DNA from: Primulina eburnea
Lineage: Eukaryota > Streptophyta > Magnoliopsida > Lamiales > Gesneriaceae
Direction of reading: 5' to 3'
NCBI RefSeq assembly: GCF_022965805.1
Contig: NC_133115.1
Location: 32,479,321 to 32,543,320, forward strand
Length of the DNA stretch: 64,000 nt
Shown: piece after piece, positions 35,075 to 48,279 of the stretch
How the letters are laid out: every line of letters starts with the position of its first letter
Numbering within the stretch: position 1 is the first letter of the stretch
Notes under the pieces: generated by a model
The model's database searches: none
Told to the model about the DNA's origin: nothing
What the model saw: only the letters and a program-made list of their open reading frames with translations
Program-made: the position numbers and the translations under genes

Positions 35075-38000
35075 TCAACCAGCTAGATGGCTTGGAGAAT
35101 TGTTGAACATGGTATGCCACATATAAGCTTGTGAAAGCACCATCTCTAGCTCCACATGGCTCCACTTTTCTGTTGGAAGGTGCTGAAGATACATCACCAT
35201 CTCCTGAAACTCAAGCTTCCTTAACTGATCCGACCACTGCAGATATACATGTGACAATATGCCTCATATCAACGCAATCGATTGTGAAAAAAATATGCGC
35301 ATGGTAGCAGCAGCATACGGGATACATTATTGGTAATATAGATGTGTGCGTGCGCGTTACAAAATAGCTAGACTTAATTTAGGGGTGATTGCCATGGAAG
35401 AATGGAAGTACTATTATGTTTGGTTGGAAGATTGTGATATCATGCATGAATCAGGTTAAAAAAAATTCATGAGATGGCCAGCTCACCGTTAAAAGAAAGC
35501 TAGCAAAAATGTAGACGAGGAAATCGGGCAAAGCATCTCCTTCAGCAAGATATGTATCCCATAAACGAGTAACCAGATGAAATGGAATCTACAAAACATA
35601 TAAGTCCATTCATTTTCTCAGTCACAGTGGACATAAAAGGGAACCAACCCAAGTACACATCAAATAAAAGAAATGCCAGCATCTAAACCTCGCGTATAAG
35701 AAGGCAATTGAACCAGCGGAAAGCAAATTGAAGAAATTCAAGACCCTGTTCCTCCATGTGCCTTGAAACAGGTTCTAATACATCCAGAAAACAAACAAGT
35801 CAAAAGAGCAAAGAATGAATTGAAGCACCATCATCAGACTGATAGAGAGAAGCTTTCGAGATGGAAACATTACTCTGAACTTTTATATAACTTTGGGTAA
35901 TCACAATGAAATTTAAACATGCAGCAAAAAAAATTTAGATGTCACCATGACATTTTAACTCATTAGTGAATGAGAAGCATGAAAGTTTAACAATGTTTAC
36001 GTACGACATCTGTTAATTACATGATCAATAGTGAATTGCTCATGGCACTCAACCTAGTATCGGCAAAAACTAACCTATCACATAGATTAACTTTCACCCA
36101 CTCATCTGTAAACTTAATTCAAAGCATGCATTTAGATTTTTAGTTAATATATATAAAAACATTCAGACTATCAAACCATGCTGAACAAGACCATCTTTGC
36201 ATCGAAGTTTTTGGCTTCTAGGAACAAAAATAATACAGCACATGATTATTTATTTAATTCAAATATTTCCTTAGTAAGCATAGAAATCTAAGACCGGGAT
36301 TTTTAACTAATTGTGAAAAATGCTTCTATTTCATGGGAATATGGGCAAGATTACAATCTAAAAGGGATTGTTTTGTTTAAATGATACACAAATTTGAGAG
36401 AGAATGAGACTAAAGATGAATAAATTCGTGAAGGTCATACCATCAATCCTTCTAACCAATTCCTTCAGTTTGAACACAAGTCGCTGAATTCCAGGTTGAG
36501 CAAAAGTGTAATGGTCGTGCATACTGTCAAGAAGCTTTGATAAACACCAATAGCAGTCAGCTTCTACATTTGATATTGTTTCAGGAGAAAGACCAGCCAT
36601 TGACCAAGTATCAACACTACCCTCGAAGTGTTCTGATAAAAAAACAACTATGAAAGGTGTAACAAGATCATTTATTCCTTGCACATAACCACTTGCAGGA
36701 TGCCGTATAGCCCTGGAAGGGGAAAAGAAAAGAACTAAGAAATATGAACGTGGATAGAAAGAAATTGGGAAATAACAAAAAGGGGTAAAGTAAAGGCCAA
36801 CTGCATGACTCGTAAAGATTATGATTGCAAAATTCTTAGAGAAGGTGCAGGAACAAGGCAACTAAAATATTTTTGTCATTACTTCAGGCATGGTGGCATA
36901 AATACCTGACTAGAGGTGTACACAAATCGAGCCGGTTTGAAAAATATTTGATTCGTATTAAAAATCATCAAATTCGGGCCGAACTTGAACATGTTCGAAC
37001 TTTTTTCGAGCCTAATCCGAGCCCAGATTATTTTGTTTGATTGTTTGAGAGCTGCTTGTGTACTTTATTTTAATATTTAATTATTTATAAATATGATATA
37101 ATTATATATTAAATAAATATTTTGAATCTTTATTTTCGAGTAGCTTGTGAATATGTCCAAATATTTCGAGCCAAACTCAAACTTGAACCTTGATTCAAAC
37201 TAAATTCGAGCAAAAAATATTAAAATTTTCGAGAGCTATATGCCTATATCTAATTCAATCCTTTAAATTTTCTTCATATTTGGCTTTATTCCGATCTTTC
37301 AGACCCCTAATCTCAACTATTCGCGCAGTTGCACTTGAACAATTGATTTAAGGTTCAAAAAATTATATTAGGAAAGCAAGAATAGATATAGAAACAAGGC
37401 CAAAAACACAATCAACTGAGCCGACTGTGTAGCATTGTGTACAATTTTGTTCAAACTCTTTATGCATCATCATTGCTATCTTTTGGGACAGGAAATGTAC
37501 TTTCACAGCATGTTGCTGTTGTTTCGGATTAGGATGCATCTATGCAAACTATTATACGATATTCATAGACAGCCATTTTTCCAGAATTATTCATTAAAAA
37601 AAGGAAATGGCATATTAATCACCTTCCCTAAATTAAATATTTTCTATGTGAGGGACCCACATAACGAGAGATTCTAAATAACACATAAAATAAAAGCAAA
37701 CAATAAGTGCCCAAGAAAGTTTCTAACCATGTATACAGTATTCGCTCCAATGACTTTTGGACTTCTGCATGTTGAAAGAAAGAGACATCAGGGACTGTCC
37801 TGGGACAATCAACCGCAATCTGGAAAGTATAGAAGAATCGTAATTAATTAGGTACATGGCCACATGACAAACTAGTGATAACAAGCAAAAACAAATCACT
37901 TTATAAAACCTGACGAAGCATGTTAATCTCTTCATCTGTACGCTCTCTATCTGGAATATCGTAATATTGGGCAACACAATCAAGATATTCTAGGCGCTTT

Positions 38001-41000
38001 CTTCTCAGAATTCCCTCCCTTCTATCTGAATTAGAAGGTGCATATCCCTGTTGTCAGTTAGCTTTTTTAATTCAACAGATAATATTTGAGTGAAAATTCT
38101 AAAACCTGTGGAATGTGACAACAAACATTCGATGAAATCTGATGACATCTATTCTTTTTTTATTAGAAACTAATAATTTATTAAGTTAATAATAATTGAT
38201 ATTACAAAGCTAGTGGATGGGCAAACCACAGTCCATCCACTGATTAGCTAACTAGAACAAGTTCATAAGTAGATAAAACACCAGTCCCTAACTAGGTCGG
38301 ATAAAAGTAAATGCTGAAACATTGGCACACTAGTCGTCCATTTTGCCACTGTGAATCTTATCTTCTCCCATAATTCCTCCGACGAGTCATCTTTGTCGCT
38401 GAAAATTCTGTTATTGCGCTCTATCCATATCGACCAAAAGGTGCAATGTACAATGATGTACCAAAAAATTCTTCTTCCCCTTTCATTGAGAAATCCGTTC
38501 TCCACAACAAACATATCTCTTGAAGATGTTGGAAAAATCCATTCGAATCCCAGGTGTTGCATAACCTTGATCCAAATTCGTCTTGTGAAAGAACAATGTA
38601 ACAGCAGGTGGTCTTGATTTTCCTCACTTAGCTTGCACAAGCTGCACCACTGTGGGCGTAGAACGGTACTCGGCTGTCTCTTCTGTAAACTGTCACAAGT
38701 TTGCAATCTGCCCAAAGCCACTATCCAAGAAAAAACCTTTACCTTTTGTGGGATCAGTACTTTCAGATGTTTGTGAAATAAGGGAAAGATAGATTATCTG
38801 AACTTGGGAAAAAAGAATAGTAAAGAGAACTGACAGAGAAGACACCCGATGGCTCCCCTAGCCAAACCCTGACATCGACAGAACCCACACTCAAAGAAGC
38901 TGACTCTAAAATACCTAGAAGGGAAGTGTACTCACCCAACTCAACAACATTCAACCCTCTCCTGAACCTCACATCCCACTGAAAGGACGTAATTCCCTGA
39001 CTCTTTGAAACCGAGTAAAATTGATCAATTGGTTTATTTGAAGATGAAGTGAGAAAAAAAAGGTGAGGAAAACGATCTTTGAAAGACAACCCACCCACCC
39101 ACGTATCCTCCCAAAACCGCATTAAATTCCCTCCCTTTAGCACCATGCCAATCAAGTGTTGACAAGAAGAATGGGACAGAGAAATAAACTTCCAAGGACT
39201 TCAGAAAGTCGAATTCCTTGCCTCCCTTAAATCCCAACCATTGTCTTCAAAACCATAAATGTTTCCTACAACTCTTTTCCACATAGAATCTTTTTCTACC
39301 GCACATCTCCACCACCACTTCCCTAGCAGAGATTTATTCCTCATTCGAACACTCCCCAATCCTAAATCTCCCATCTCTTTTGGTTTGCACACTTGACTCC
39401 AATTAACCACATGGCAATGAGTCTCCCCGTCCGCACCGTCCCACAGAAAATTTCTCATTAAAGTTTCCATTTGCTTTGCTACGCGTTGTGGGACCATGAA
39501 AAGTGACATGTAGTAAGTAGGTAGTGCGCTCAACACCGACTTAATCAATGTTAGTCGACCGCCTCTAGATAAGAATGCCTTTGTTCCAACTTGCCAATTT
39601 ATTTGACATCTTAGAAACCACGGGCCCAGATTCGGATTTCATGGGGTCTCCTCCCAAAGGTGCACCTAGGTATTTAATCGGCCACTGTTCTTTCTTACAA
39701 CCCACCACTTCCGCTAGACTGTCTACCTCTTCATCAGATCGATTCAGTCCCAATAATGAACTTTTGTCGAGGTTTATTTTAAGTCCCGATTTTGAGCAAA
39801 AAAATTTTATTAGTTCGACCCAAACCATCAATCACTAAGTTAAACAGAAAAGGGGATAATGGGTCTCCTTGTCTGAGACCCCTTCCCCCCTTGAACTTCC
39901 CCCTTGGTCTACCGTTGATAAAAATTGAGTACGAGACATTAGAAACGCAACCCCTGATCCACTTCCTCCACTTAACCCCAAAGCTCTTCTTTAGAAGCAC
40001 AAAGTCTAGAAATCGCCAGTCCACATTGTCATATGCCTTTTCCAAATCGACTTTCAGTATCCATCTTTTTTTTCTTTTTCCTTCTGTACTCCTCCACAAC
40101 TTCGTTTGCTACGAGACAACAGTCTGTAATCTGTCTACCTCGAATGAAAGCGCACTGATTTTCAGCCACTGTTTTGCTCATAACTTTCTTCAATCGATTA
40201 GTCAAGACCTTTGCCAAAATTTTGTACAAACTTGTGATTAGACTGATAGGTCTGAAATCTTTAATCTTCGTTGCATCTTTTTTCTTTGGGATCAAGCAAA
40301 TGTACGTTTCATTTGTTTTCCACTGACGATACCGTCGTCGTAGAATTCAGCAAACACTTTGAGTAGATCATCTTTAATCGTATCCCAACTCTTTTGGTAA
40401 AATGCTAAAGTAAATCCATCCGGCCCCGGAGCTTCTGCACCATCACATTCAAGCACCGCTCCCCTGATCTCCTCCTCCGAGAAAGGCCGTTCCAACTGCT
40501 CGGCCTCCATCAAAGTAATTGGCCTCCATTCCACCCCGTCTAGACCCAATCCATCCTCTTCTGATTTTTTGTATAACTGATTATGGAACCCAATGATTTC
40601 ATTCTCAATCTTTAAGTCATCTGAAATCAGTGACCCATCCTCCAACTCTATTTTGTCTATCGTCGCTCTGTTTCTCCTACTCTTCAAAAAAGAATGGAAG
40701 AATTTGGAGTTTTGATCCCCATCTTTCAACCATTTTACTTTTGCCTTCTGACCCTCCGTCTGTAATTTCAAATGATCATTGTCTCCAACTCACATCTCAC
40801 ATCTCCTCGCGTCTCATTTAGTTGCTCTGATCACATTCCTTCCACCTCTCGCTCGTCTAGCCGGCTAATCTTATTCCTTAATTCCGAAATTTTGTAATCT
40901 ACATTTCCGAAAACCTCTTTATTCCAATGTAGAACCCTGTTTTTTGTTTCTTTGAGTTTCATCATAAACTTATAATCTTCCCATCCTTAAGTGTTCCCAC

Positions 41001-44000
41001 TGCCCCACCATTCTTCGAGAGACTCTTTAAAATTATTGTGCGTCAACCAGACATTTTCGAATCTGAATGGAGATGGTCCCCATTTCAACCTTGTGGTGTC
41101 AAATATTATCGGGTGATGATCAGAGGTGATTCTCGACACCGCTGTTTGTCTGTAATATGGGAAAAGGTCCTTCCAACCCCCAGAAATAAGGAACCTATCT
41201 AGCTTTAAGGACTTCTAAACCTCATTTACTGCTCTGTGTCATGTATTTGGCATATGCAGATTTAAAAAAAATCTAGCTTTAAGGACAAACACACCAATGC
41301 CTGACCAAATAATGGAGCTGGAAATGAATACCAGATTATTACTAATAAAAATAAAAAGGCCCAAATACCAGTCAAATCTAAGGAAACCTAATCTAATCGG
41401 TTCTCTGATTGCTGTTATTGTTGCTCAACTATTCCTAAACGGTCCAAATAGGCCGTATACTGCTTACATTTATGTGGAAGATAATATGCGGCAGTTCATA
41501 TTTCTAAAGACATTTGGTTAAAAAATTCAAAAAATATAATCTAACATCTACATCTATATATTTATAAATTATAATGCTCCCATCTAAAGAATAATACTCA
41601 GTTTGAAATTAGGCATACCAAGAGAAGTCTCCATACAGTTGGACGCAAATACGGAGGCACACCACTCCACGCTAATTCACGCAATTTTTCTGCAAGATGA
41701 GGGGGTATTAACATATTGACGAATAGAGGAAATTAGAGCATAAATTCCACATTATGACAATATATCAGCCGAGATGGCATAAATTCCAAATATGAACCAA
41801 ATTCCAAATACAAACCAAAGCAACAATAGAGATCTTAATCAGCTGCGGCCAATATTTCATATTGTTATCTGGAAGACCGCATGTTACAGATAAATAATTT
41901 TATGTCATAAGTAAGAAAAATAAAATAGATATAAAAAATTCACGGAATATTATAGATGCTTCTACAAGCAGCAACTCCAAATCCCATAGTCAACTTAATC
42001 TCCCATCTGCTTTCAGACGGGCCAGATGAAAAAATGTCCAACAATGTACAAGAAATATCTTAGCAATATGAGTCCAATAATTATGATGGCGCAATGTCCA
42101 AAATTAGTGAAGAATGTAAGCTTCGACTTCTTCAAAATGAGATATCAATACTTATCTAATTCAGCTTGGACATGCAGTAGCTACTTCTTTCCATATGACA
42201 GATGCAGTCTAAATCAAGTCCCAGTCTTTCCTTTATTGGGTCCTTCCATTGTCAAAACTCAGTCCATTACTAGTATTTCCACGCCGTAAAATGTTCCCAA
42301 TTAACATTCGATCATCACATCGATTATACTCATTCTACATCACAACTCAGATGGCCTTTAACACTGCCTAAAGTGACTTCAAGAAATGTTTAGCATAAGA
42401 TTGACCTATAAGCAGAATTTTTTATAAGAAGCGATATTATATTGATAAATAAAATTAACTACAAAAAGCGAACACAAGGTCCGCATAAAGCAAAGCGAGA
42501 CTCATAGTTAAAATAGATTAACATAATACTAGACCCCAATTTCTATACAGATCTGAGACCGATAACGATTTGAACTCTGTATTCCTCTAACTCCGGCATG
42601 AAGCTCTGAATTTAATCTTGTCTCAACACTCCTCTATCGAGTTTTCTTGATCTTCAAAAGTTCTCCCATTCCTCTCCATCCACACGGACCGACTCAAACA
42701 GTGAATCGCCACATCCCAAAAAATTCTGCCCCTCCTCCCCAAATCCCGTCCGAGATCCGATTGATAAGCAGAAATTGGTACAAGCATTGAGTGATGTTCC
42801 AAAGAATTGGACATCAGAAAATCATTTCAAATAAATAATTGAGTTACTACAACTAGAGTTTGAGGTGCATTCAAAGGAAAACCTGTCAGTGTATGAATGC
42901 TCATACATTTGCTTACATATGATTTGTGATAGAGCTAAAACATTGCATGCAGCCTTAAAGAATCTTTATTTCAACTGAATTTTAGCAAAAGATTCGAAAA
43001 CAATACCAAAATGAAGATTCAACAGCATCTGCACATAATCTGTTATTCACAAACATTTAGCTAAATAATTTTTAGTCAATCCAGACTCATGCTATGCTGC
43101 AAATGAAAATCAAAAGGTGGAACATGTAAGAATATATCAGCAGGAGTAACTATTAACTATATTTAGTTCAATTGACTGGTCATGTTTCTGTGGAGCACAT
43201 CAATTTATTGAAAAGCGGCCATATAGACGGACATCAGGCTATAAGTCTATGATTGAAAAACATTTTTCTATTCAAATCAAAAGGACAAGAGTAGATTGCA
43301 TATTAAATTTATCTAAAGCCATATTCTCAAGTATCAAAATTTAGGAACAGTATGACCACATAACTGGCGATACCAATATAAAAATCATTAATTATACTAA
43401 GGTTACAAACGGACAAAAGGCTAAAAATACAACTAATACTAAAAATCAATTTTGCGATACCTAATGTTACGGTCACTCCAGACAATTCCTTGGTAAACTT
43501 CATTAGCCTTGCAGAATCAGTAGCTCTGGCTCCCATTGAGGACTTCTGGATCTCTTTTGATGTGGTTTCGCTACCCATAGTTGTATGGCTAACAGATGAA
43601 CTGGCATTTGTATTGTTTCTGTTTTGGAGTTCGTTCTACATGCATGAATAATAACTAAAAAGTTGAATAAAAAAGAAGTTTCTTGGGCAGGAGAAAATGG
43701 AAATATACAGATAATAATACCTCAGTAGATTCCTCCACTTGTTCGCCATGCTCAAAATCACTATCTGAATATCTTCTGCCGGTGTTTGGCGAATAAAAAC
43801 CCGATTGATCCAAAGGCTCTGATCTCCGCGTTATCAATACTTTACCAGGGAAACTCCGACCCTTAAGCAATCTATGCATCTTAGAATATATAAGGTACTG
43901 AACATTTTAAAGTCTATGAAACAAGTAGAGTAGTAAAGTATCATAGAACCGTTGTTAGTATCACAACAGCTTATTTAATGTAATTCAGATCAAAGAGGCC

Positions 44001-45028
44001 AAAATCTATCAGAATAAAATAGAGTACACACATAGCGAACAACTATCCCATGGGAATGTGGGATAATTGATTAATTTATATTGCAAGTTAAAACAATACA
44101 CAAGTAAAATTTAAAATGGACAAATCAATGATACAGTGCATCACACCAGGACCATCTAAATTCAATTCGTCCTGGGCACAGAAACAACAGAAAATCATTC
44201 AAAAGGTCCTAAAGAAAGTGCGCAATACTATCAATTGATCATATGAAAACAGGCTAGCCAACTAAAGTAAAAGCTCACACTGAGCAAACTTCACAGTTTA
44301 CAGGGTGCAGATGGAGCCAACAGAAGGAAACTTTAATACCATTCAAAGGAGATAAAGTAGACAGACACCTATTCACTCCTTTCATAACTTGCACCAGAGA
44401 GCAAGTATAATCTAGACAAAGTAATGGTGGATTCGAGATTTGTTGGGTCAAGCACCCTCGATTTTAAATAACTAATTTAACTATGATACAGAGTTTCTTG
44501 AGGAAGAATATCAAATATCTCTAAGCTTAACATAAGAAAATGATACAAAATGGTGCCAGTCTAGCTAAAAATATTAGTCTTGAAATCGCATTAACACTCG
44601 AGAATTAAAAATATATATCCATCGAAGTTGAAAGCAAACAATGAAAAGCGGAATTGGTGCCCACACAAAGTCACAGACTCCACGATCTCGTGAATTCAGC
44701 TGAATAAGAACAAAAAACTTCACCACATTCAATCACCAAACCTAAAGCTTAAATCCCACAAACCCATCGAAACTTTTATAACACATATTCGATTGGGCAG
44801 TCATATACAGCATGTCATTGAGCAGATCACTAAGTTAACCGAGTGAAATCGTGGAATATTCTATCATAAATTGCCGGATCTGAACTGTGCAAAATCAATC
44901 TACATGCATACATACCCTTGTACATTTCTGAGAGTTTGATTGAATCTGGAATCAAGTGTGGAAGATAAAGAAGACGAATCTTTGTTTCGATCCTCTTCTC
45001 GATCGTTACTATTGCTGCTGTGCCTCAT
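35075..45028 (-). CDS. TBC-domain Rab GTPase-activating protein, GYP1/TBC1D22 type
   Basis: There are ten coding exons: 44916-45028, 43721-43871, 43461-43635, 41619-41689, 37910-38047, 37728-37819, 36441-36712, 35689-35774, 35487-35588, 35075-35236. They give 453 residues from MRHSSNSNDREEDRNK, close to Arabidopsis At4g13730 (about 450). An in-frame ATG at 45139 would add 37 residues. The first 150 residues are a Ser-rich, poorly ordered leader. The TBC domain covers about 150-430 and has both catalytic fingers: IAVDCPRT (Arg about 223) and YVQGIND (Gln about 258). Such proteins accelerate GTP hydrolysis by Rab GTPases in vesicle traffic, usually of the Ypt1/Rab1 group for GYP1; the Rab target here is not known. 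Intron 4 (3.6 kb) hosts a LINE fragment and intron 3 a second relic, both in the gene's own orientation. Confidence 0.93.
36905..37240. repeat. Dispersed-type repeat rich in TTCGAGC words in an intron of the Rab-GAP gene
   Basis: The block begins CTAGAGGTGTACACAAATCG and contains many copies of TCGAGC/TTCGAAC. Such blocks are common dispersed repeats in plants, and the stretch at 34490-34640 has the same word bias. Ends are not defined and no target duplication was found. Confidence 0.35.
38155..41215 (-). mobile_element. 5'-truncated, inactivated L1-type LINE in intron 4 of the Rab-GAP gene
   Basis: On the minus strand, from 41215 down, the order is: the tail of an endonuclease domain (LKLDRFLISGGWKDLFPYY, then SDHHP); a linker; the RT domain (APGPDGFTLAFYQ about 40410-40440, FRPIS near 40250, LKVDLEKAYDNVDW near 40045, GLRQGDPLSPFLFNLVIDGL near 39860); LNLSKS-like INLDKSSLLGLN; then the zf-RVT domain (38263-38721). 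The short A-tail is at 38155-38161. Reading needs several frame changes, including one in an A-rich run near 40090. The block carrying the (F/Y)ADD catalytic box is missing between DGLGR and ELIKFF near 39835. It cannot be an active element. No target duplication was visible. Confidence 0.88.
42425..42815 (-). mobile_element. Second LINE 3' relic in intron 3 of the Rab-GAP gene
   Basis: On the minus strand, residues reading GRIFWDVAIHCLSRSVWMER then NGRTFEDQENS correspond to the C-terminal zf-RVT region of the LINE at 38155 (RRIFWYIIVHCTFWSIWIER). Only the last part of a LINE is present, in the same orientation as its neighbour but not a simple duplicate of it. Confidence 0.65.
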
Positions 45029-45966
45029 GCTTTCCCAGTTCGTTCTCTTGTTTATGGAAATCGAAGTGAAATAATACAACGGGGCAACGTTTGTCAAGTT
45101 AGAAGGTGGATAACCACCACAGGGCCTGGCCCGATCCATCCGAGACTGTTGGCCCGGGAGTTGTAAGCATATGTAAATTAGAACTAATATTTTTTTTATG
45201 ATTTTAATATAAAAATGCTAATGAATCGAAAGTTAAATGATTTTATTTTTCCCACTTTGCAATTATTTAAGAAGTTATGATTATCGTCACAATTTTATTA
45301 TAAATCTAATGTTAATGCAATTTGTGTTGAGTAAGTAATGCGGTTTATTTAAATCAAGAAGTGTGAAAGTTTGTTTTTTTTTAGCTTGGAAGCCCGCAAC
45401 ATAACTTTCGATGTACAGTGGATAATTCTAGGATAGCGCAACGTCCTATAAATCACGTTAGTTAGATAAACTGCATTGGACAATTCCTATGAGACAAATT
45501 CAACCGATAAGACGCTGATAAGGGAATCAAACTCTTAACCATTAATCAAACGTTTCATCTACGAATGTTTAATCGAATTAGAAATATGTCATTGTTAAAC
45601 AGTTGATAAAACAAAATAATCTCATAAATAAATACTTAAAATACAATTTTTGTATTTGATATGTGAGATTGAAAGTAACATTTTTAGGTGCGATTATACA
45701 AATCTAGGTTCACACGAGGCATAGAAGTGAACAATGAATATTTGAGATACAACGAGCTCATATGTTTTAGTAGTAATAATAATAATAATTAAAACAATTT
45801 ATGATTTTAAATAATAAAAAAGTATTATAAATAGGAATTTTTTAAATTATTTTAGGGAGCTGGGGTCCACTGGCCCTGGTTTTCAATGGTTTGAGAGCCC
45901 GACAGCTTAGAAAATGTTTAATTTTTTTATTTATTAATATTTAATTTTTTTTATGACTAGGTATCA

Positions 45967-47290
45967 TGTGTGAGACGGGTCCATTCTATCTATATTCACA
46001 ATAAAAAGTAATATTCTTAGCATAAAAAGTAAGGGGGGTGTATTCAATGTGAGAAATTTATTGACTTTTAATGACTTTTGTAGATTTTAAAAATCTAGAG
46101 GTATTCAATCAAGACTTTTGCATACTCTATAGAAGTCTTGTGGTATTCAAAATAGACTTTCATGGAGTTTTAAAAAGTCAAGTGGTATTCAACATTGACT
46201 TTTATAAACTCTATAAAAGTCTATATGTATTCAAATTTTCCATGGACTTTTAATAACTCCATGGAATTGATTGACATACAAACATTAAAGCCTAAGGTAC
46301 AACTACAAATTGTAAAAAATTGTATTTGGTTCACCCCAAAGATTTGAATGGATTTTTAAAACTTCTAACTCTCTCTGTCGCTTCACATCACATATCTTCA
46401 TATCTTCTCTCCTCTCATCTATTTCTATTACTCTCTCAAATTTTCGAAGTGTATCTCTATATATATTTTCATCTTTCTTTTTCAAATTTTTCATTTTTTG
46501 GCTGATTGTTCATTTAATAATTTTTTTTATTTTAATAACACGTGGAAATTTTGAATTATAGAATTGATTTTGTGATTTTTAATTTATGATTTATACAAAT
46601 TAATGTAATATTCAATAATAATAAAAGATGATCAAAAAAATGTTGTTTAATTCTTAATAATTGAATAGTTTCGTAACAACAATGATTTTTTAAATTCATT
46701 TTCGTATTTTTAATTAATATGTAAGCTATGATATTTTTATACAAAATTATATTCACACAATAATAAATAATATTATTTTTACATTTATATTATCAATTTA
46801 AAAATAAGATTACATGTTAATCAATTGATGTATTTTAAAAAATTTACAAACATGCATATAAACCCACATATATATACATGTAAAGATTAAACGATTTAAC
46901 TTTTAAATAATTAAATTTATTTATTAATATAAATATTAAAAATAATTTCAAATTGAATATGTTATATATGTCAATTAATTATTGGTTCAAAGAAATTAAT
47001 AAAAAATCACATGTTAGTTATGTACAAAATTTATAAAATTCTATAAAAAAAAATCTACAAAAGTCTATAAAAATCTTGCAAAAAAGTCTACATAAATCTG
47101 TTTATAAATCTGTGAGATTCCATAAAAGTCAATAAAAATTTATCAAATCCATAAAAGTCCATCATTTAAAAAAGTCATTAAAAGTCATCAAAACTCTGAA
47201 TTGAATACACCCCACTAATACTTTTTCATGGATTATCCAAATAAAGATTCATCTCACAAAATATGACCCGTGAGACCGTCTCACACAAGT
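45967..47290 (-). mobile_element. MITE of the GTGAGACGGTCTCAC family, split by a nested insertion
   Basis: The left part (45967-46032) begins GTGTGAGACGGGTCCATTCT and runs to AGCATAAAAAGTAA. The right part (47216-47290) resumes TAATACTTTTTCATGG and ends GAGACCGTCTCACACAAG. Put together they follow the same block order as the intact copy at 15601-15762. The upstream side of the GYP1-like gene lies left of it (45140-45966), where nothing else is recognised. Confidence 0.8.
46033..47215. mobile_element. 1.18 kb PIF/Harbinger-like non-autonomous element
   Basis: The left end is GGGGGGTGTATTCAAT; the right end, on the minus strand, is GTGGGGTGTATTCAAT, a 15 of 16 match. It is bordered by TAA on both sides (46030-46032 and 47216-47218). 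Three-base TAA/TTA duplications and GGG...GTATTCAA ends fit PIF/Harbinger (Tourist-like) elements. Near both ends there are many repeats of the words AAAGTCTATAAA and AAGTC, typical subterminal repeats. The interior has no transposase frame. Confidence 0.8.
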
Positions 47291-48279
47291 TTTTGTTTTT
47301 TTTATTTATTAATAATTTTGAAAGGATTTAATTTTTAATTTATTTACTTATAATTATTTGTATTATTTTTAAAAAACAAGACTGCAAAACTCAATAATTC
47401 CCAAAATTCAGTCTATCCCTTCACTCGTCCAGAAAAACCCTCGACCACCATCGGTTCCAACACCTCCGTCCTCCGCCACCGGTACAGCGAAGATCACACG
47501 TGCCTCACTTTTTTTGTTGTTGCACCTTTCAAAACGCGATTCCAGATATCAGAGACGCCGTCTACTGTTCCTCCGCCTTCGTCGCCTCCAGGCTCCACCC
47601 TCCTTTCTCCGCCTCAGCCGCTTCCACCCTAGTCACATCTTAATTTTCCCACCTTTCACTCGTGCATATTGACACTTCATCTCTTGCTGGGTACGTTAAA
47701 ATTAGATTTTGTTATGGATTTTTAAATTTGTGTTGTAATTGCAGATCTACTTTATATTTTCTTACTCGTTTGTTTTGGTTTGATCTCCTGTCGCAGCTTG
47801 GTTTTTCAACTAATTTCGAATCTCTTCAAATCCTATGAAACTCCGGGTTGCCAAACAGAGGGTAAGGATGATGGATTTTAGATTTGCCTCTTCGTTTTAG
47901 CAAAACTGATACGACGGATAGTCAGTTTCTTTTTTCTTTTAACTAATTTTTTCAATGTAAGTTGAATATCAGTTGAGTTATCAGTGAATTCAGTTGTGTA
48001 GATGAAAGTTCCAAAATTAGTAAATAGGACAATGTATTAAAGAAGAACCTGCGAGAATTTTCAGATGGTGCCATGAAGTGTGAAATGACGTTGTGTACTT
48101 ATTTTGTGAGAGGCAATGCTTCGGGTATTTCTATACGACCTTTACATATATCAAAGTTTGACATGTTGTCTTGTTTAACTTGTTTAATAGGTATATTGAC
48201 GGCCTATCAAGTTTGATTTTGTATTGCCATGTGGAGTAATATCACTAGTTCTCATGTTTCCTGATGGTTCGGGGGTGTT
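47291..48279 (+). other. Promoter and spliced leader of the GPI-anchored protein gene
   Basis: At 47395-47690 there is a CT/CG-rich stretch unlike the surrounding AT-rich DNA, fitting a 5' UTR, with a donor-like CTGG|GTACGT near 47690. A further short leader exon is possible around 47800-47861. The first coding exon starts at 48280. Exact leader exons cannot be fixed from sequence alone. Confidence 0.45.

Noticed and set aside
39575..40241. Plus-strand frames of about 90-150 codons
   Set aside because: They are antisense to the LINE reverse-transcriptase region.
15601..47290. Recurring GAGACGGTCTCAC words considered as a regulatory palindrome or array
   Set aside because: They always come with the same interior blocks, so they are ends of one MITE family and not independent binding sites or a spaced array.
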